The notes below the pieces were generated by a model. That model made no database searches. It was given only the letters and a program-made list of their open reading frames with translations, and was not told the DNA's origin. A stretch of 53,223 nucleotides of DNA, taken from NCBI GenBank assembly GCA_023430065.1, contig JAEZCG010000007.1, forward strand, positions 1 through 53,223, in the 5' to 3' direction. Position numbers and translations under genes: made by a program. This document shows, in pieces, positions 43,027 to 50,948 of this stretch; positions within the stretch are counted from its first letter, which is position 1, and each line of letters starts with the position of its first letter. This stretch comes from Pseudomonadota bacterium. GTDB taxonomy: Bacteria > Pseudomonadota > Gammaproteobacteria > Burkholderiales > SHXO01.

Positions 43027-44442
43027 ATGCGCACTCCCGTCAAACAAGCCGCGTTGATCGCCCTCGGGGCCGTTCTCGGCGTGCTCATCAGCCTCAACTT
43101 CTCGGCCGTCGCCCAGAAGAGCAGCACGCCTCTGCCGGTCGAGGATCTGCGCGCCTTCACCGAGGTATTCGGACGCATCAAGAGCGACTACGTCGAGCCG
43201 GTCGACGACAAGAAGCTCATCAGCGAGGCGATCAACGGCATGCTGACCGGTCTCGATCCGCACTCCGCCTACCTGGACGCCGAAGCCTTCCGCGAGCTGC
43301 AGGTGGGCACGCAGGGCGAGTTCGGCGGCCTCGGGATCGAGGTCGGCATGGAGGACGGGTTCGTCAAGGTCGTCTCGCCGATCGAGGACACGCCGGCGTT
43401 CCGTGCCGGGCTGAAGCCGGGTGACCTGATCATCAAGCTCGACGATACCAACGTGAAGGGCATGTCGCTCAACGACGCGGTCAAGCGCATGCGCGGCAAG
43501 CCCAACACCGACATCACGCTGACCGTGATCCGCAAGGGCGAATCGAAGCCTCGCGTCGTCACGATCACGCGCGCCATCATCCAGATCCAGAGCGTCAAGT
43601 ACAAGCTGGTGGAGCCCGACTACGCCTACGTGCGGGTCACGCAGTTCCAGGAACACACGGCCGAGAAGATGGTCGCGGCCCTGGAGAAGATGTGGAAGGA
43701 GAACGGCAACTCGATGAAGGGGCTGGTGCTCGACCTGCGCAACGACCCCGGTGGTCTGCTCAATGCGGCCGTCGCCATCTCCGCCGCCTTCCTGCCGGAA
43801 GACACGCTGGTCACGTACACCGACGGACGCACGGAAGACTCGAAGATGCGCCTGTACGCGAACAAGGAGTACTACGGCCGCGGGGCACGCGAGGACTTCA
43901 TGAAGAAGCTCCCCGAGGGCGTGAGAAACGTGCCGATGGTGGTTCTGGTCAACGGCGGATCCGCGTCTGCCTCCGAGATCGTGGCCGGTGCGCTGCAGGA
44001 CCACAAGCGCGCGGTGGTCATGGGGACACAGACCTTCGGCAAGGGCTCGGTGCAGACCATCCTGCCACTGGGAAACAACACGGCGATCAAGCTCACCACC
44101 GCGCGCTACTACACGCCGAATGGCCGTTCGATCCAGGCGAAGGGCATCACCCCGGACATCGTGGTCGAGGAAGCGACCATTGCGGAAGTCGATCCGGCGT
44201 TGCGCATGCGCGAGGCGGATCTGCAGCGCCATCTGTCCAATCCGACGGATTCGGAAGAGGCCGCCCCGGCCGCCTCGCCCGCACCACCGGCTCAGGACAA
44301 GGGCGTTCAGGACGACCAGACACAGCCTCCCGCCTCCACCGCACCCCAGGGCGAGCCGGCGGAAATGGGTTCGAAGGGCGACTACCAGCTCAACCAGGCG
44401 CTCAACCTGCTCAAGGGTCTGCAGATCCTGAGCCGCAAGTAG
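43027..44442 (+). CDS. Carboxy-terminal processing protease CtpA (S41)
   Basis: A 471-residue exported serine protease with a signal-anchor (ALIALGAVLGVLISLNFSAVA), a PDZ domain around residues 95-180 (GLGIEVGMEDGFVKVVSPIE) and the S41 catalytic region. The serine is in NGGSASASEIVAGALQD and the lysine in GTQTFGKGSVQTILPL. A proline-, alanine- and acidic-rich tail of about 60 residues follows. These proteases trim or degrade envelope proteins in the periplasm, including cell-wall hydrolases. It follows the EnvC-like gene by about 100 bases. Confidence 0.95.
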   Translation: MRTPVKQAALIALGAVLGVLISLNFSAVAQKSSTPLPVEDLRAFTEVFGRIKSDYVEPVDDKKLISEAINGMLTGLDPHSAYLDAEAFRELQVGTQGEFGGLGIEVGMEDGFVKVVSPIEDTPAFRAGLKPGDLIIKLDDTNVKGMSLNDAVKRMRGKPNTDITLTVIRKGESKPRVVTITRAIIQIQSVKYKLVEPDYAYVRVTQFQEHTAEKMVAALEKMWKENGNSMKGLVLDLRNDPGGLLNAAVAISAAFLPEDTLVTYTDGRTEDSKMRLYANKEYYGRGAREDFMKKLPEGVRNVPMVVLVNGGSASASEIVAGALQDHKRAVVMGTQTFGKGSVQTILPLGNNTAIKLTTARYYTPNGRSIQAKGITPDIVVEEATIAEVDPALRMREADLQRHLSNPTDSEEAAPAASPAPPAQDKGVQDDQTQPPASTAPQGEPAEMGSKGDYQLNQALNLLKGLQILSRK

Positions 44443-44461
44443 GCACGCCTCCACCTGAACG

Positions 44462-44490
44462 AGCCGGCTGCGCGAGCGGCCGGCTTTTTT
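44462..44490 (+). terminator. Rho-independent terminator after ctpA
   Basis: AGCCGGC, a ten-base loop, GCCGGCT and then a run of T (six). It ends just eight bases before the moeB ATG, so moeB may be read through or have a promoter within this short stretch. Confidence 0.85.
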
Positions 44491-44497
44491 CATTGCC

Positions 44498-45274
44498 ATG
44501 GCGGAAAGCGACGCGAAGGACATCGACCTCGACGACGAGCAGCTGCTGCGCTATAGCCGGCACATCCTGCTTCCCGAGATCGGAATCGACGGTCAGGAAC
44601 GACTCCTCACCTCGCGCGCGCTGGTGGTCGGGGCCGGCGGACTGGGTTCGCCGATCACGTTGTACCTGGCAGCCAGCGGGGTGGGTCGACTCGCGCTGTG
44701 CGATCACGACAAGGTCGATCTGACCAACCTGCAGCGCCAGATCGTGCACGACAGCGCTACGATCGGAATGGCCAAGGTCGAGTCGGCGCAACGCCGGCTG
44801 CACGCCATCAATCCGCAGGTACGCATCGAGACGGTGGAAGCGCGCATCGGCGAAGCGGAGCTGAACGAGCTCGTTGCCGATGCCGACGTGGTCATCGACG
44901 CCACCGATAACTTCGCCACGCGCCACGCCATCAACCGGGCCTGTGTCCGTCACCGCCGCCCGCTGGTTTCCGGTGCCGCCGTGCGTTTCGACGGTCAGGT
45001 GTCCGTGTTCGATCTGCGAGCCGCGGACAGCCCCTGCTATCACTGCCTCTTTCCGGAGGATGGCGATCTCGAGGAAATGCGCTGCGCGGTCATGGGCGTG
45101 TTTGCCCCGCTGGTGGGCATCATCGGCTCGGTTCAGGCGGCCGAGGCGCTGAAGCTGCTGATGGGCATCGGCCAGCCGCTGGTGGGGCGATTGCTGCTGC
45201 TCGACGCCCTGTCGATGCAGTGGCGCAGCGTGCGCCTGCAGAAGGACCCGGCCTGCAGGGTGTGCAACGGATGA
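44498..45274 (+). CDS. MoeB/ThiF/HesA-family adenylyltransferase
   Basis: E1-like enzyme that adenylates the C-terminal glycine of a ubiquitin-like sulfur carrier. The 258-residue product has the ATP-binding motif VVGAGGLGSPITLYLAAS, DLTNLQRQIVHDSATIGMAKV, DATDNFATRHAINRAC, two CxxC zinc pairs (CYHC, CRVC) and the conserved CAVMGVFAPLVGIIGS. All fit MoeB (molybdopterin synthase) and ThiF (thiamin) alike; MoeB is favoured by length and by its place after ctpA in betaproteobacteria. Confidence 0.92.
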   Translation: MAESDAKDIDLDDEQLLRYSRHILLPEIGIDGQERLLTSRALVVGAGGLGSPITLYLAASGVGRLALCDHDKVDLTNLQRQIVHDSATIGMAKVESAQRRLHAINPQVRIETVEARIGEAELNELVADADVVIDATDNFATRHAINRACVRHRRPLVSGAAVRFDGQVSVFDLRAADSPCYHCLFPEDGDLEEMRCAVMGVFAPLVGIIGSVQAAEALKLLMGIGQPLVGRLLLLDALSMQWRSVRLQKDPACRVCNG

Positions 45275-45283
45275 CAGTGCTCA

Positions 45284-45409
45284 CCACCACGGCGACACGA
45301 GAGCACTGAGAAGAACCCGTAACCGGCTCGATGCAGACTCGCGTTCGGAGCCCGGTTACTTCGGTGGTCGCGCCTTCGTGGCTTCGTGGTCGAACGGCCT
45401 TGGCCGTTT
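45284..45409. repeat. Degenerate intergenic inverted repeat with terminal hairpin
   Basis: The region between moeB and slmA holds motifs of the type ACCACCACGGCGACACG on the left and, in reverse complement on the right, ACCACGAAGCCACGAAGG, which pair imperfectly over about 25 bases. The right end has a hairpin, AACGGCC-TT-GGCCGTT (45394-45408). It could be a degenerate dispersed intergenic repeat and a terminator for the two convergent genes. Confidence 0.4.
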
Positions 45410-45419
45410 CGTGGTCGGG

Positions 45420-46001
45420 TCAGCTCGGTCTCAGCCGCGGCCACTGGATCGGCCACGCTTCCATCGGGTCGCGCTTGAAGCCGCTCTTCGCGAACTGGTG
45501 CCAGCGTCCGATCACGAAGCACAGCAGCAGGTTCGCATGCGCGCCGGCGTCCAGTCCCTCCGCGATCTCGCGCTGCGTCAGGGCGAAGCGCAGGCACTGC
45601 TTGATGGTCGCCTCCAGGCGGTCGTGCAACTGGTTGATGCGCAGCTGGAGCCGTTCGTTCTCGTTGACCAGCGCGTCGCCGATCAGCACGCGCGTCATGC
45701 CGCGGTTCTTGCGGGCGAAACCGAGCAACATCGACAGGATCGCCTCGAGCTGCGCCAGCCCGCTGGCATGCTCCGCAGTGATCTTGTTCACCAGCCCGAA
45801 GATGGTCTCCTCGATGAAACCGATGAGACCCTCGAACATCTGGGCCTTGCTGGCGAAGTGCCGGTAGAGCGCGGCCTCCGACACGTCGAGCCGCGCCGCC
45901 AATGCTGCCGTCGTGATGCGCTCGGCATTCGGCGTCTCCAGCATTTCGGCGAGCGTCTGCAGGATCTGCAGCTTGCGCTCGCCCGGGCGGGCGGCGGGCA
46001 T
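45420..46001 (-). CDS. slmA: Nucleoid occlusion factor SlmA
   Basis: A 193-residue TetR-family DNA-binding protein that stops FtsZ ring formation over the nucleoid. It has the TetR helix-turn-helix ITTAALAARLDVSEAALYRH at about 31-50, then FASKAQMFEGLIGFIEETIF, a SlmA signature, and a C-terminal FVIGRWHQFAKSGFKRDP. It is four genes from argB, a normal betaproteobacterial arrangement (argB-HAD phosphatase-slmA). Confidence 0.96.
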   Translation of the reverse strand: MPAARPGERKLQILQTLAEMLETPNAERITTAALAARLDVSEAALYRHFASKAQMFEGLIGFIEETIFGLVNKITAEHASGLAQLEAILSMLLGFARKNRGMTRVLIGDALVNENERLQLRINQLHDRLEATIKQCLRFALTQREIAEGLDAGAHANLLLCFVIGRWHQFAKSGFKRDPMEAWPIQWPRLRPS

Positions 46002-46010
46002 GACCAATCC

Positions 46011-46685
46011 CTAGCGTGGGTGCAGGCGAGGCAGGTAACGGGGAAGCTGCGCGAGGATGCGGATGCTCACGTCCACGTGCGCCGGCACCCGTGCGGTCGG
46101 TCCGAGCCAGACCGTCTTCATCCCCAGGCGCTTCGCGGCTTTCAGGTTGACCAGAGTGTCCTCCACCATGATGCAGGCGCGCGGATGCAGGCGATGCTTG
46201 CGCAGCAGCCGGCGGAACCCGGCTGGATCGGGTTTCGGCCGGAAGCGCGTGTGTTCGATGGTGAACACATCGTCGAACAGATCCGAGACCCGCAGCTGAC
46301 GCAACACCGCACGGGAATAATGCACGGGCGCATTGGAAAATACCAGCTTCCTTCCGGGCAGGCGCATGAGCACGGAGCGCAGCAGCGGGTGGCGCAGAAT
46401 GGCCCGCTGCAACTCGGGAAACGCGTGCGTCTCGCGCAGGAAATGATGCGGATCGACCGCATGGTGGCGGATCAAACCCAGCAGCGTTGCCCCGTACCGA
46501 TGCCAGTACTGCACCCGCAGCGCGTCCGCGCCGTCGGTGTCCAACCCCAGATGCTGCTCGAGGTAGGCGGTCATGGATCGGTTCAGGTGGGGAAACACGT
46601 GCGAATTGGCATCATGCAGCGTGTTGTCCAGATCGAAGATCCAGATCGGCCCGGGGATGCGCGACCGGCGGGAACGCGAGGCCAT
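46011..46685 (-). CDS. HAD-family pyrimidine 5'-nucleotidase-like hydrolase
   Basis: A 224-residue haloacid dehalogenase-type phosphatase. Motif I is WIFDLDNTLHDA with the nucleophile Asp, motif II is LVFSNAP, motif III is the lysine in FRPKPDPAGFRRLL and motif IV is CIMVEDTLVNLKAAKRLG. Pyrimidine 5'-nucleotidases of this type remove phosphate from nucleotides or damaged derivatives. It lies between argB and slmA. Confidence 0.9.
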   Translation of the reverse strand: MASRSRRSRIPGPIWIFDLDNTLHDANSHVFPHLNRSMTAYLEQHLGLDTDGADALRVQYWHRYGATLLGLIRHHAVDPHHFLRETHAFPELQRAILRHPLLRSVLMRLPGRKLVFSNAPVHYSRAVLRQLRVSDLFDDVFTIEHTRFRPKPDPAGFRRLLRKHRLHPRACIMVEDTLVNLKAAKRLGMKTVWLGPTARVPAHVDVSIRILAQLPRYLPRLHPR

Positions 46686-46716
46686 TCGGGTTTTGTTCGA
46701 TCAGCAGCGGCGATGC

Positions 46717-47751
<1,035 letters not shown>

Positions 47752-48180
47752 TTACTGTACCGTCAGACGCCGCTGTGCGGAGGCGGCCTTCTTGGGCAGC
47801 GTCAGTTCCAGCACCCCATTTTCATAGCGGGCGCTGGCACCGTCCTGATCGACGTCCTGGCCCAGCGTGAACGAGCGGTACACCTTGCCGTAGTAGCGCT
47901 CCGAGCGCAGCACCTTCTCGCCCTGCCGTTCTTCCTTCTCGCGCTTGACCTCGGCCGTGATCGACACCTGGTTGCCGTCGACGGACACTTGAATGTCCTC
48001 CTTCTTCACGCCCGGCACTTCCGCGTGCACGATGAAGGCCTTTTCGTCCTCCGTCACGTCCATCTTGAGGCGCACGCCTTGCGCGCCTTCCTGGCTCTCC
48101 AGCCGCATCGGGCGCAGGAAAACGCCTCTGAACAGGTCGTCGATGTCTTCGAACGGATCCCACCGGGTGATATTCGCCAT
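47752..48180 (-). CDS. Small heat-shock protein Hsp20
   Basis: A 142-residue alpha-crystallin-family chaperone. The crystallin domain (about 40-130) has FIVHAEVPGVKKEDIQVSVD and the conserved A-x-x-x-n-G-V-L motif ARYENGVLELTLPKK. It keeps unfolding proteins in a refoldable state without ATP. A strong Shine-Dalgarno GAAGGAGG precedes the ATG. A sigma-32-like promoter is at 48237-48266. The gene is divergent from the bufferin cluster, 220 bases away. Confidence 0.96.
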   Translation of the reverse strand: MANITRWDPFEDIDDLFRGVFLRPMRLESQEGAQGVRLKMDVTEDEKAFIVHAEVPGVKKEDIQVSVDGNQVSITAEVKREKEERQGEKVLRSERYYGKVYRSFTLGQDVDQDGASARYENGVLELTLPKKAASAQRRLTVQ

Positions 48181-48236
48181 GGATCGATTCCTCCTTCTTG
48201 AAATCAGAGATGTGGCGGCCGCACCGCCTCAGCGCG

Positions 48237-48266
48237 TAAATGCGTTTGCAATGCGGGCAATTCAAG
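48237..48266 (-). promoter_or_regulatory. Candidate sigma-32 promoter of hsp20
   Basis: On the minus strand CTTGAA (48266-48261), 16 bases, then CGCATTTA (48244-48237). The sigma-32 consensus is CTTGAA-N13 to 17-CCCCATNTA, so the -35 is perfect and the -10 has CATTTA. The leader to the hsp20 ATG would be about 50 bases. Confidence 0.6.
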
Positions 48267-48400
48267 ACCGGCACCGGGGCCGCTGAATCCGACCGCCGAA
48301 ATCCCTCGTATAGAATCGCGTGACCCGGCGAGCCGGGCGCAACCCGGTCCGGCCCAGTGGCCGGCATCACGTAACCCAGTTCGTTGAGGAGAATCGCCCG

Positions 48401-48706
48401 ATGTCCAAGAAAAACACTGCGTTGACCCTGGCCGTGGGCAGCGCGTTTGCCGCTTCGCTCGTATCGCTCCCGCCGGCCGCCGCCGGCGAGAACCCGTTCG
48501 AACTGGAGCCTCTTCAGAACGGCTACCAGATCGCTGCCGCCGACAAGTCCAAGGACGGCAAGTGCGGCGAGGGCCAATGCGGGGGCGCGAAGAAAGACAA
48601 GGAAGGTGCCTGCGGGGGAGACAAGAAGGACAAGGAAGGTGCCTGCGGCGGCGACAAGAAGAAGGAAGGCAAGTGCGGCGAGGGCAAGTGCGGCGGCAAC
48701 AAGTAG
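48401..48706 (+). CDS. Bufferin-like precursor peptide, six cysteines
   Basis: A 101-residue exported peptide. Residues 1-28 are a Sec signal-type leader (LTLAVGSAFAASLVSLPPAAA). The rest is lysine- and glycine-rich with six cysteines at 55, 60, 71, 82, 92 and 97, in GKCGEGQCGG, EGACGG (twice) and EGKCGEGKCGG. EGKCG motifs are the modification sites of bufferins, RiPPs whose cysteines are changed to thiooxazole-type metal ligands by DUF692 enzymes, and the next gene is DUF692. A Shine-Dalgarno GAGGAG is nine bases before the ATG. A weak -10 (TAGAAT, 48311) precedes it. Secreted, copper-binding function is inferred. Confidence 0.88.
   Translation: MSKKNTALTLAVGSAFAASLVSLPPAAAGENPFELEPLQNGYQIAAADKSKDGKCGEGQCGGAKKDKEGACGGDKKDKEGACGGDKKKEGKCGEGKCGGNK
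48596..48661 (+). repeat. Two-copy 33-base tandem repeat in the precursor gene
   Basis: Two adjacent 33-base units each encode DKEGACGGDKK. They differ at two positions only, and both changes are synonymous, so the 11-residue repeat is exact at the protein level. One cysteine core motif has been duplicated. Confidence 0.95.
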
Positions 48707-48719
48707 ACGCTCCACCGCG

Positions 48720-49571
48720 ATGCACGGTCTGAACGTGCACGGAGCCGGACTCGGCCTGCGGCGCGAGCTGATCCCCGCGCTGCGGGCCGCTGTCCCGGCC
48801 CCGATCCGCTTCTTCGAGCTGGCGCCGGAGAACTGGCTCGACCTCGGCGGCGCCACCGGGAAGGCCCTGCGCCATTTCAGCGAGCGCTACCCCATCGTCT
48901 GCCACGGCCTGTCCCTGTCCCTGGGCGGTCCGGGTCCCCTCGACGAGGTCCTGCTCGGGCGCATCCGCCGGTTCATGCGTGCGCACGACATGCAGTTGTA
49001 CACCGAGCATCTCGCCTACACCACCGACGACGGCCATCTGTACGACCTGCTCCCGATCCCGTTCACCCACGAGGCCGTGCGCTACGTCGCCGCCCGCATC
49101 CGGCGCGCGCAGGAGATCCTGGAGATGCGCATTGCGATCGAGAACGCCTCGTACTACGTGGCCTCACCGATCGGCGAGATGGATGAGGCGCAATTCGTCC
49201 GTGCGGTGCTGGAGGAAGCCGACTGCTGGCTGCACCTGGACGTGAACAACGTCTATGTGAACAGCGTCAACTTCGGCTTCGATCCCGTGGCGTTCGTGCA
49301 GGCGTTGCCTGCCGACCGTGTCGTCTACCTGCACATGGCCGGGCATTTCCGCGAATCCGACACCCTTCTCGTGGATACACACGGCGCAGCAGTGGCCGCT
49401 CCGGTGTGGTCGCTGCTGGAGACAACCTACGAGACGGTCGGCGTGCATCCCACGCTGCTGGAGCGGGATTTCAACATCCCGCCCCTGGCCGAACTGGTGG
49501 CCGAGGTCGCCCGGATTGACCGGCTCCAGCAGGCCCGAGCACCTGCCCTCGGGCAGCGCAGGCATGGCTAG
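48720..49571 (+). CDS. DUF692 (MNIO) peptide-modifying enzyme
   Basis: A 283-residue TIM-barrel enzyme of the MNIO family (multinuclear non-heme iron-dependent oxidases). Motifs in order are FFELAPENWLDLG, CHGLSLSLGGPGPL, LYTEHLAYT, IENASYYVASPIGE, LHLDVNNVYVNSVNFGF, YLHMAGHFRESDTLLVDTHG and LLERDFNIPPLAEL. The His, Asp and Glu in these are the metal ligands of the family. These enzymes modify cysteines in peptide precursors, here likely the adjacent bufferin-like peptide. It starts 13 bases after the precursor stop and overlaps the next gene by eight bases. Confidence 0.94.
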   Translation: MHGLNVHGAGLGLRRELIPALRAAVPAPIRFFELAPENWLDLGGATGKALRHFSERYPIVCHGLSLSLGGPGPLDEVLLGRIRRFMRAHDMQLYTEHLAYTTDDGHLYDLLPIPFTHEAVRYVAARIRRAQEILEMRIAIENASYYVASPIGEMDEAQFVRAVLEEADCWLHLDVNNVYVNSVNFGFDPVAFVQALPADRVVYLHMAGHFRESDTLLVDTHGAAVAAPVWSLLETTYETVGVHPTLLERDFNIPPLAELVAEVARIDRLQQARAPALGQRRHG

Positions 49572-50349
49572 GCGCGTCGGCGCAAAGGCCCAGATGTCGT
49601 CCCTGCCCGCTTTCCAGCGCTATCAGTACGCATTCGCCGCACACATCCGCAATCCGCAGCGCTCGCCCCGTCCCCAGGGCGTCCCGGCCGCGCGCATGCG
49701 TGTCTACAACGAGCTGCTCTTCAACAACCTCGAGGGCTTCCTGCTCGCCTGCTTCCCCGTCTGCAGGAGGCTGCTGGGAGCGCGCGCCTGGAAGCGCCTG
49801 GTGCGCGCCTTCTTCGCGCAGCACCGCTGCCGCACGCCGCTGTTTCGCCAGATCCCCGAGGAGTTCGTGCAGTGGCTGTCCGGCGCCAGCGTCGAGCGAC
49901 CGGACTATCTGCCACATCTGGCCCACTATGAGTGGGTGGAACTGGCAGTGGAGACGTCGACCGCGACGCTCGACGACTCCACGGTCGACCCGCACGGCGA
50001 TCTGCTGGCCGGACGCCCGGTGCTCGATCCCGCCGCGATGCTGGTGGCCTATCCCTATCCGGTGCATCGCATCGGTCCGCGCTGTCGCCCGGACCGCCCG
50101 GATCCGGAACCGACCCGCATCCTCGTGTTCCGGGACCGTCAGGACAAGGTGCGCTTCATCGTGCTCAATGCGGTGTCCGCGCGGCTGCTGGCCCTGCTCG
50201 CGCAGGCAACGGGCTCGGGGCGGGAAGCGCTCGACGCCATTGCCGGTGAGCTTTGCCATCCCGACCCCGACGCGGTCATCGACGCCGGCGTGCAGGTGCT
50301 GGAGGATCTGCGCAGGCAGGGCGCGATCGTGGGCAGCGCTCGCGCCTGA
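49564..50349 (+). CDS. DUF2063 MNIO partner protein
   Basis: A 261-residue protein with an N-terminal DUF2063 domain (FQRYQYAFAAHIRNPQ, RVYNELLFNNLEGFLLACFP, FFAQHRCRTPLFRQIPEEF, YLPHLAHYEWVEL). DUF2063 proteins act with DUF692 enzymes, probably to recruit the precursor peptide. The C-terminal half fits the domain fused in many partners, RILVFRDRQDKVRFIVLNAVSARLL. The start overlaps the DUF692 stop by eight bases; ATG 49594 (MSSLPAFQ) is an alternative. Confidence 0.92.
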   Translation: MARRVGAKAQMSSLPAFQRYQYAFAAHIRNPQRSPRPQGVPAARMRVYNELLFNNLEGFLLACFPVCRRLLGARAWKRLVRAFFAQHRCRTPLFRQIPEEFVQWLSGASVERPDYLPHLAHYEWVELAVETSTATLDDSTVDPHGDLLAGRPVLDPAAMLVAYPYPVHRIGPRCRPDRPDPEPTRILVFRDRQDKVRFIVLNAVSARLLALLAQATGSGREALDAIAGELCHPDPDAVIDAGVQVLEDLRRQGAIVGSARA

Positions 50350-50358
50350 ACCGCCTCG

Positions 50359-50826
50359 TCAGTGGTGCTCGTGGCCGCCGCCGGCGCCCCCTGCAGCGCG
50401 TACCGTCGCCTGCACCGGGATCGATCGACGCTTGCCGGCTTCCTCGACCTCCAGGACGAGTGAAACGGTCTGACCCGCCCGCAGCGGCTGGCCGATGTTC
50501 ATCAGCATGATGTGAAACCCGCCGGGGGCGAGCTTGACCGCCTGTCCGGCGGGCAGGTCCAACGCCTCGACGCGGCGCATCTTCATCACGCCGTCCTCGT
50601 GCCGCATCTCGTGGATCTCGGCGCTGCGCGCGGCCTCGCTCGCGACCCCGACCAGGCGCGCATCCGCCTCGCTGGTGAGGATCATGTAGACGCCCGCGAC
50701 CTGCTGGCCCGGCAGGGTCGCGCGCGCCCACGCGTCCTCCACCCTCACCTCGCCTGCGGCGGCGAACGCACTCCACGCGAGCGCGACGAGCGCGACGAGC
50801 AAACTTCTGATTCCTGAAACGGTCAT
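50359..50826 (-). CDS. PCuAC-type periplasmic copper chaperone
   Basis: A 155-residue exported protein of the PCu(A)C family (DUF461), with a signal peptide (LLVALVALAWSAFAAAG). The copper motif is present: EIHEM, then MKMR, and HIMLM at the end, matching H-M-x10-M-x21-H-x-M. The tail GGGHEHH adds histidines. Such proteins deliver Cu(I) to the oxidase CuA site, usually with SCO. It is convergent with the bufferin genes, with nine bases between stops. ATG 50826 gives the best spacing from GGGGAG; ATG 50829 is next to it. Confidence 0.92.
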   Translation of the reverse strand: MTVSGIRSLLVALVALAWSAFAAAGEVRVEDAWARATLPGQQVAGVYMILTSEADARLVGVASEAARSAEIHEMRHEDGVMKMRRVEALDLPAGQAVKLAPGGFHIMLMNIGQPLRAGQTVSLVLEVEEAGKRRSIPVQATVRAAGGAGGGHEHH

Positions 50827-50933
50827 CATTCTCCCCAATGGCACGATGGCGAGCAGCTAGTGTAGTGCTTCGCCCCAGGGTAGCAGAGCCGGCGGTAGGA
50901 GAGGCGGCGCCCTGGCCATCGCCTTTGATCGCC

Positions 50934-50939
50934 TATAAT
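50934..50939 (+). promoter_or_regulatory. Perfect -10 box just before dacC
   Basis: TATAAT starts 15 bases before the dacC ATG. Transcription would start about two to four bases before the start codon, and no Shine-Dalgarno sequence is present. The -35 at the expected place (CCTGGC) is poor. Confidence 0.45.
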
Positions 50940-50948
50940 TCTCCCCGG

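Noticed and set aside
48181..48270. A zinc-ribbon-like CPHC peptide on the minus strand before hsp20
   Set aside because: It has no start codon or ribosome-binding site of its own and runs into hsp20 in another frame; the words also overlap the candidate sigma-32 promoter.
48371..48396. GTAACC upstream of the precursor gene as a -35 of a sigma-F-type promoter
   Set aside because: It lies only 30 bases before the ATG, and the expected CGAA at the -10 distance is absent.
48541..48706. Direct repeats in the precursor gene as a CRISPR-like array
   Set aside because: The units are in frame, adjacent without spacers and encode a cysteine motif.
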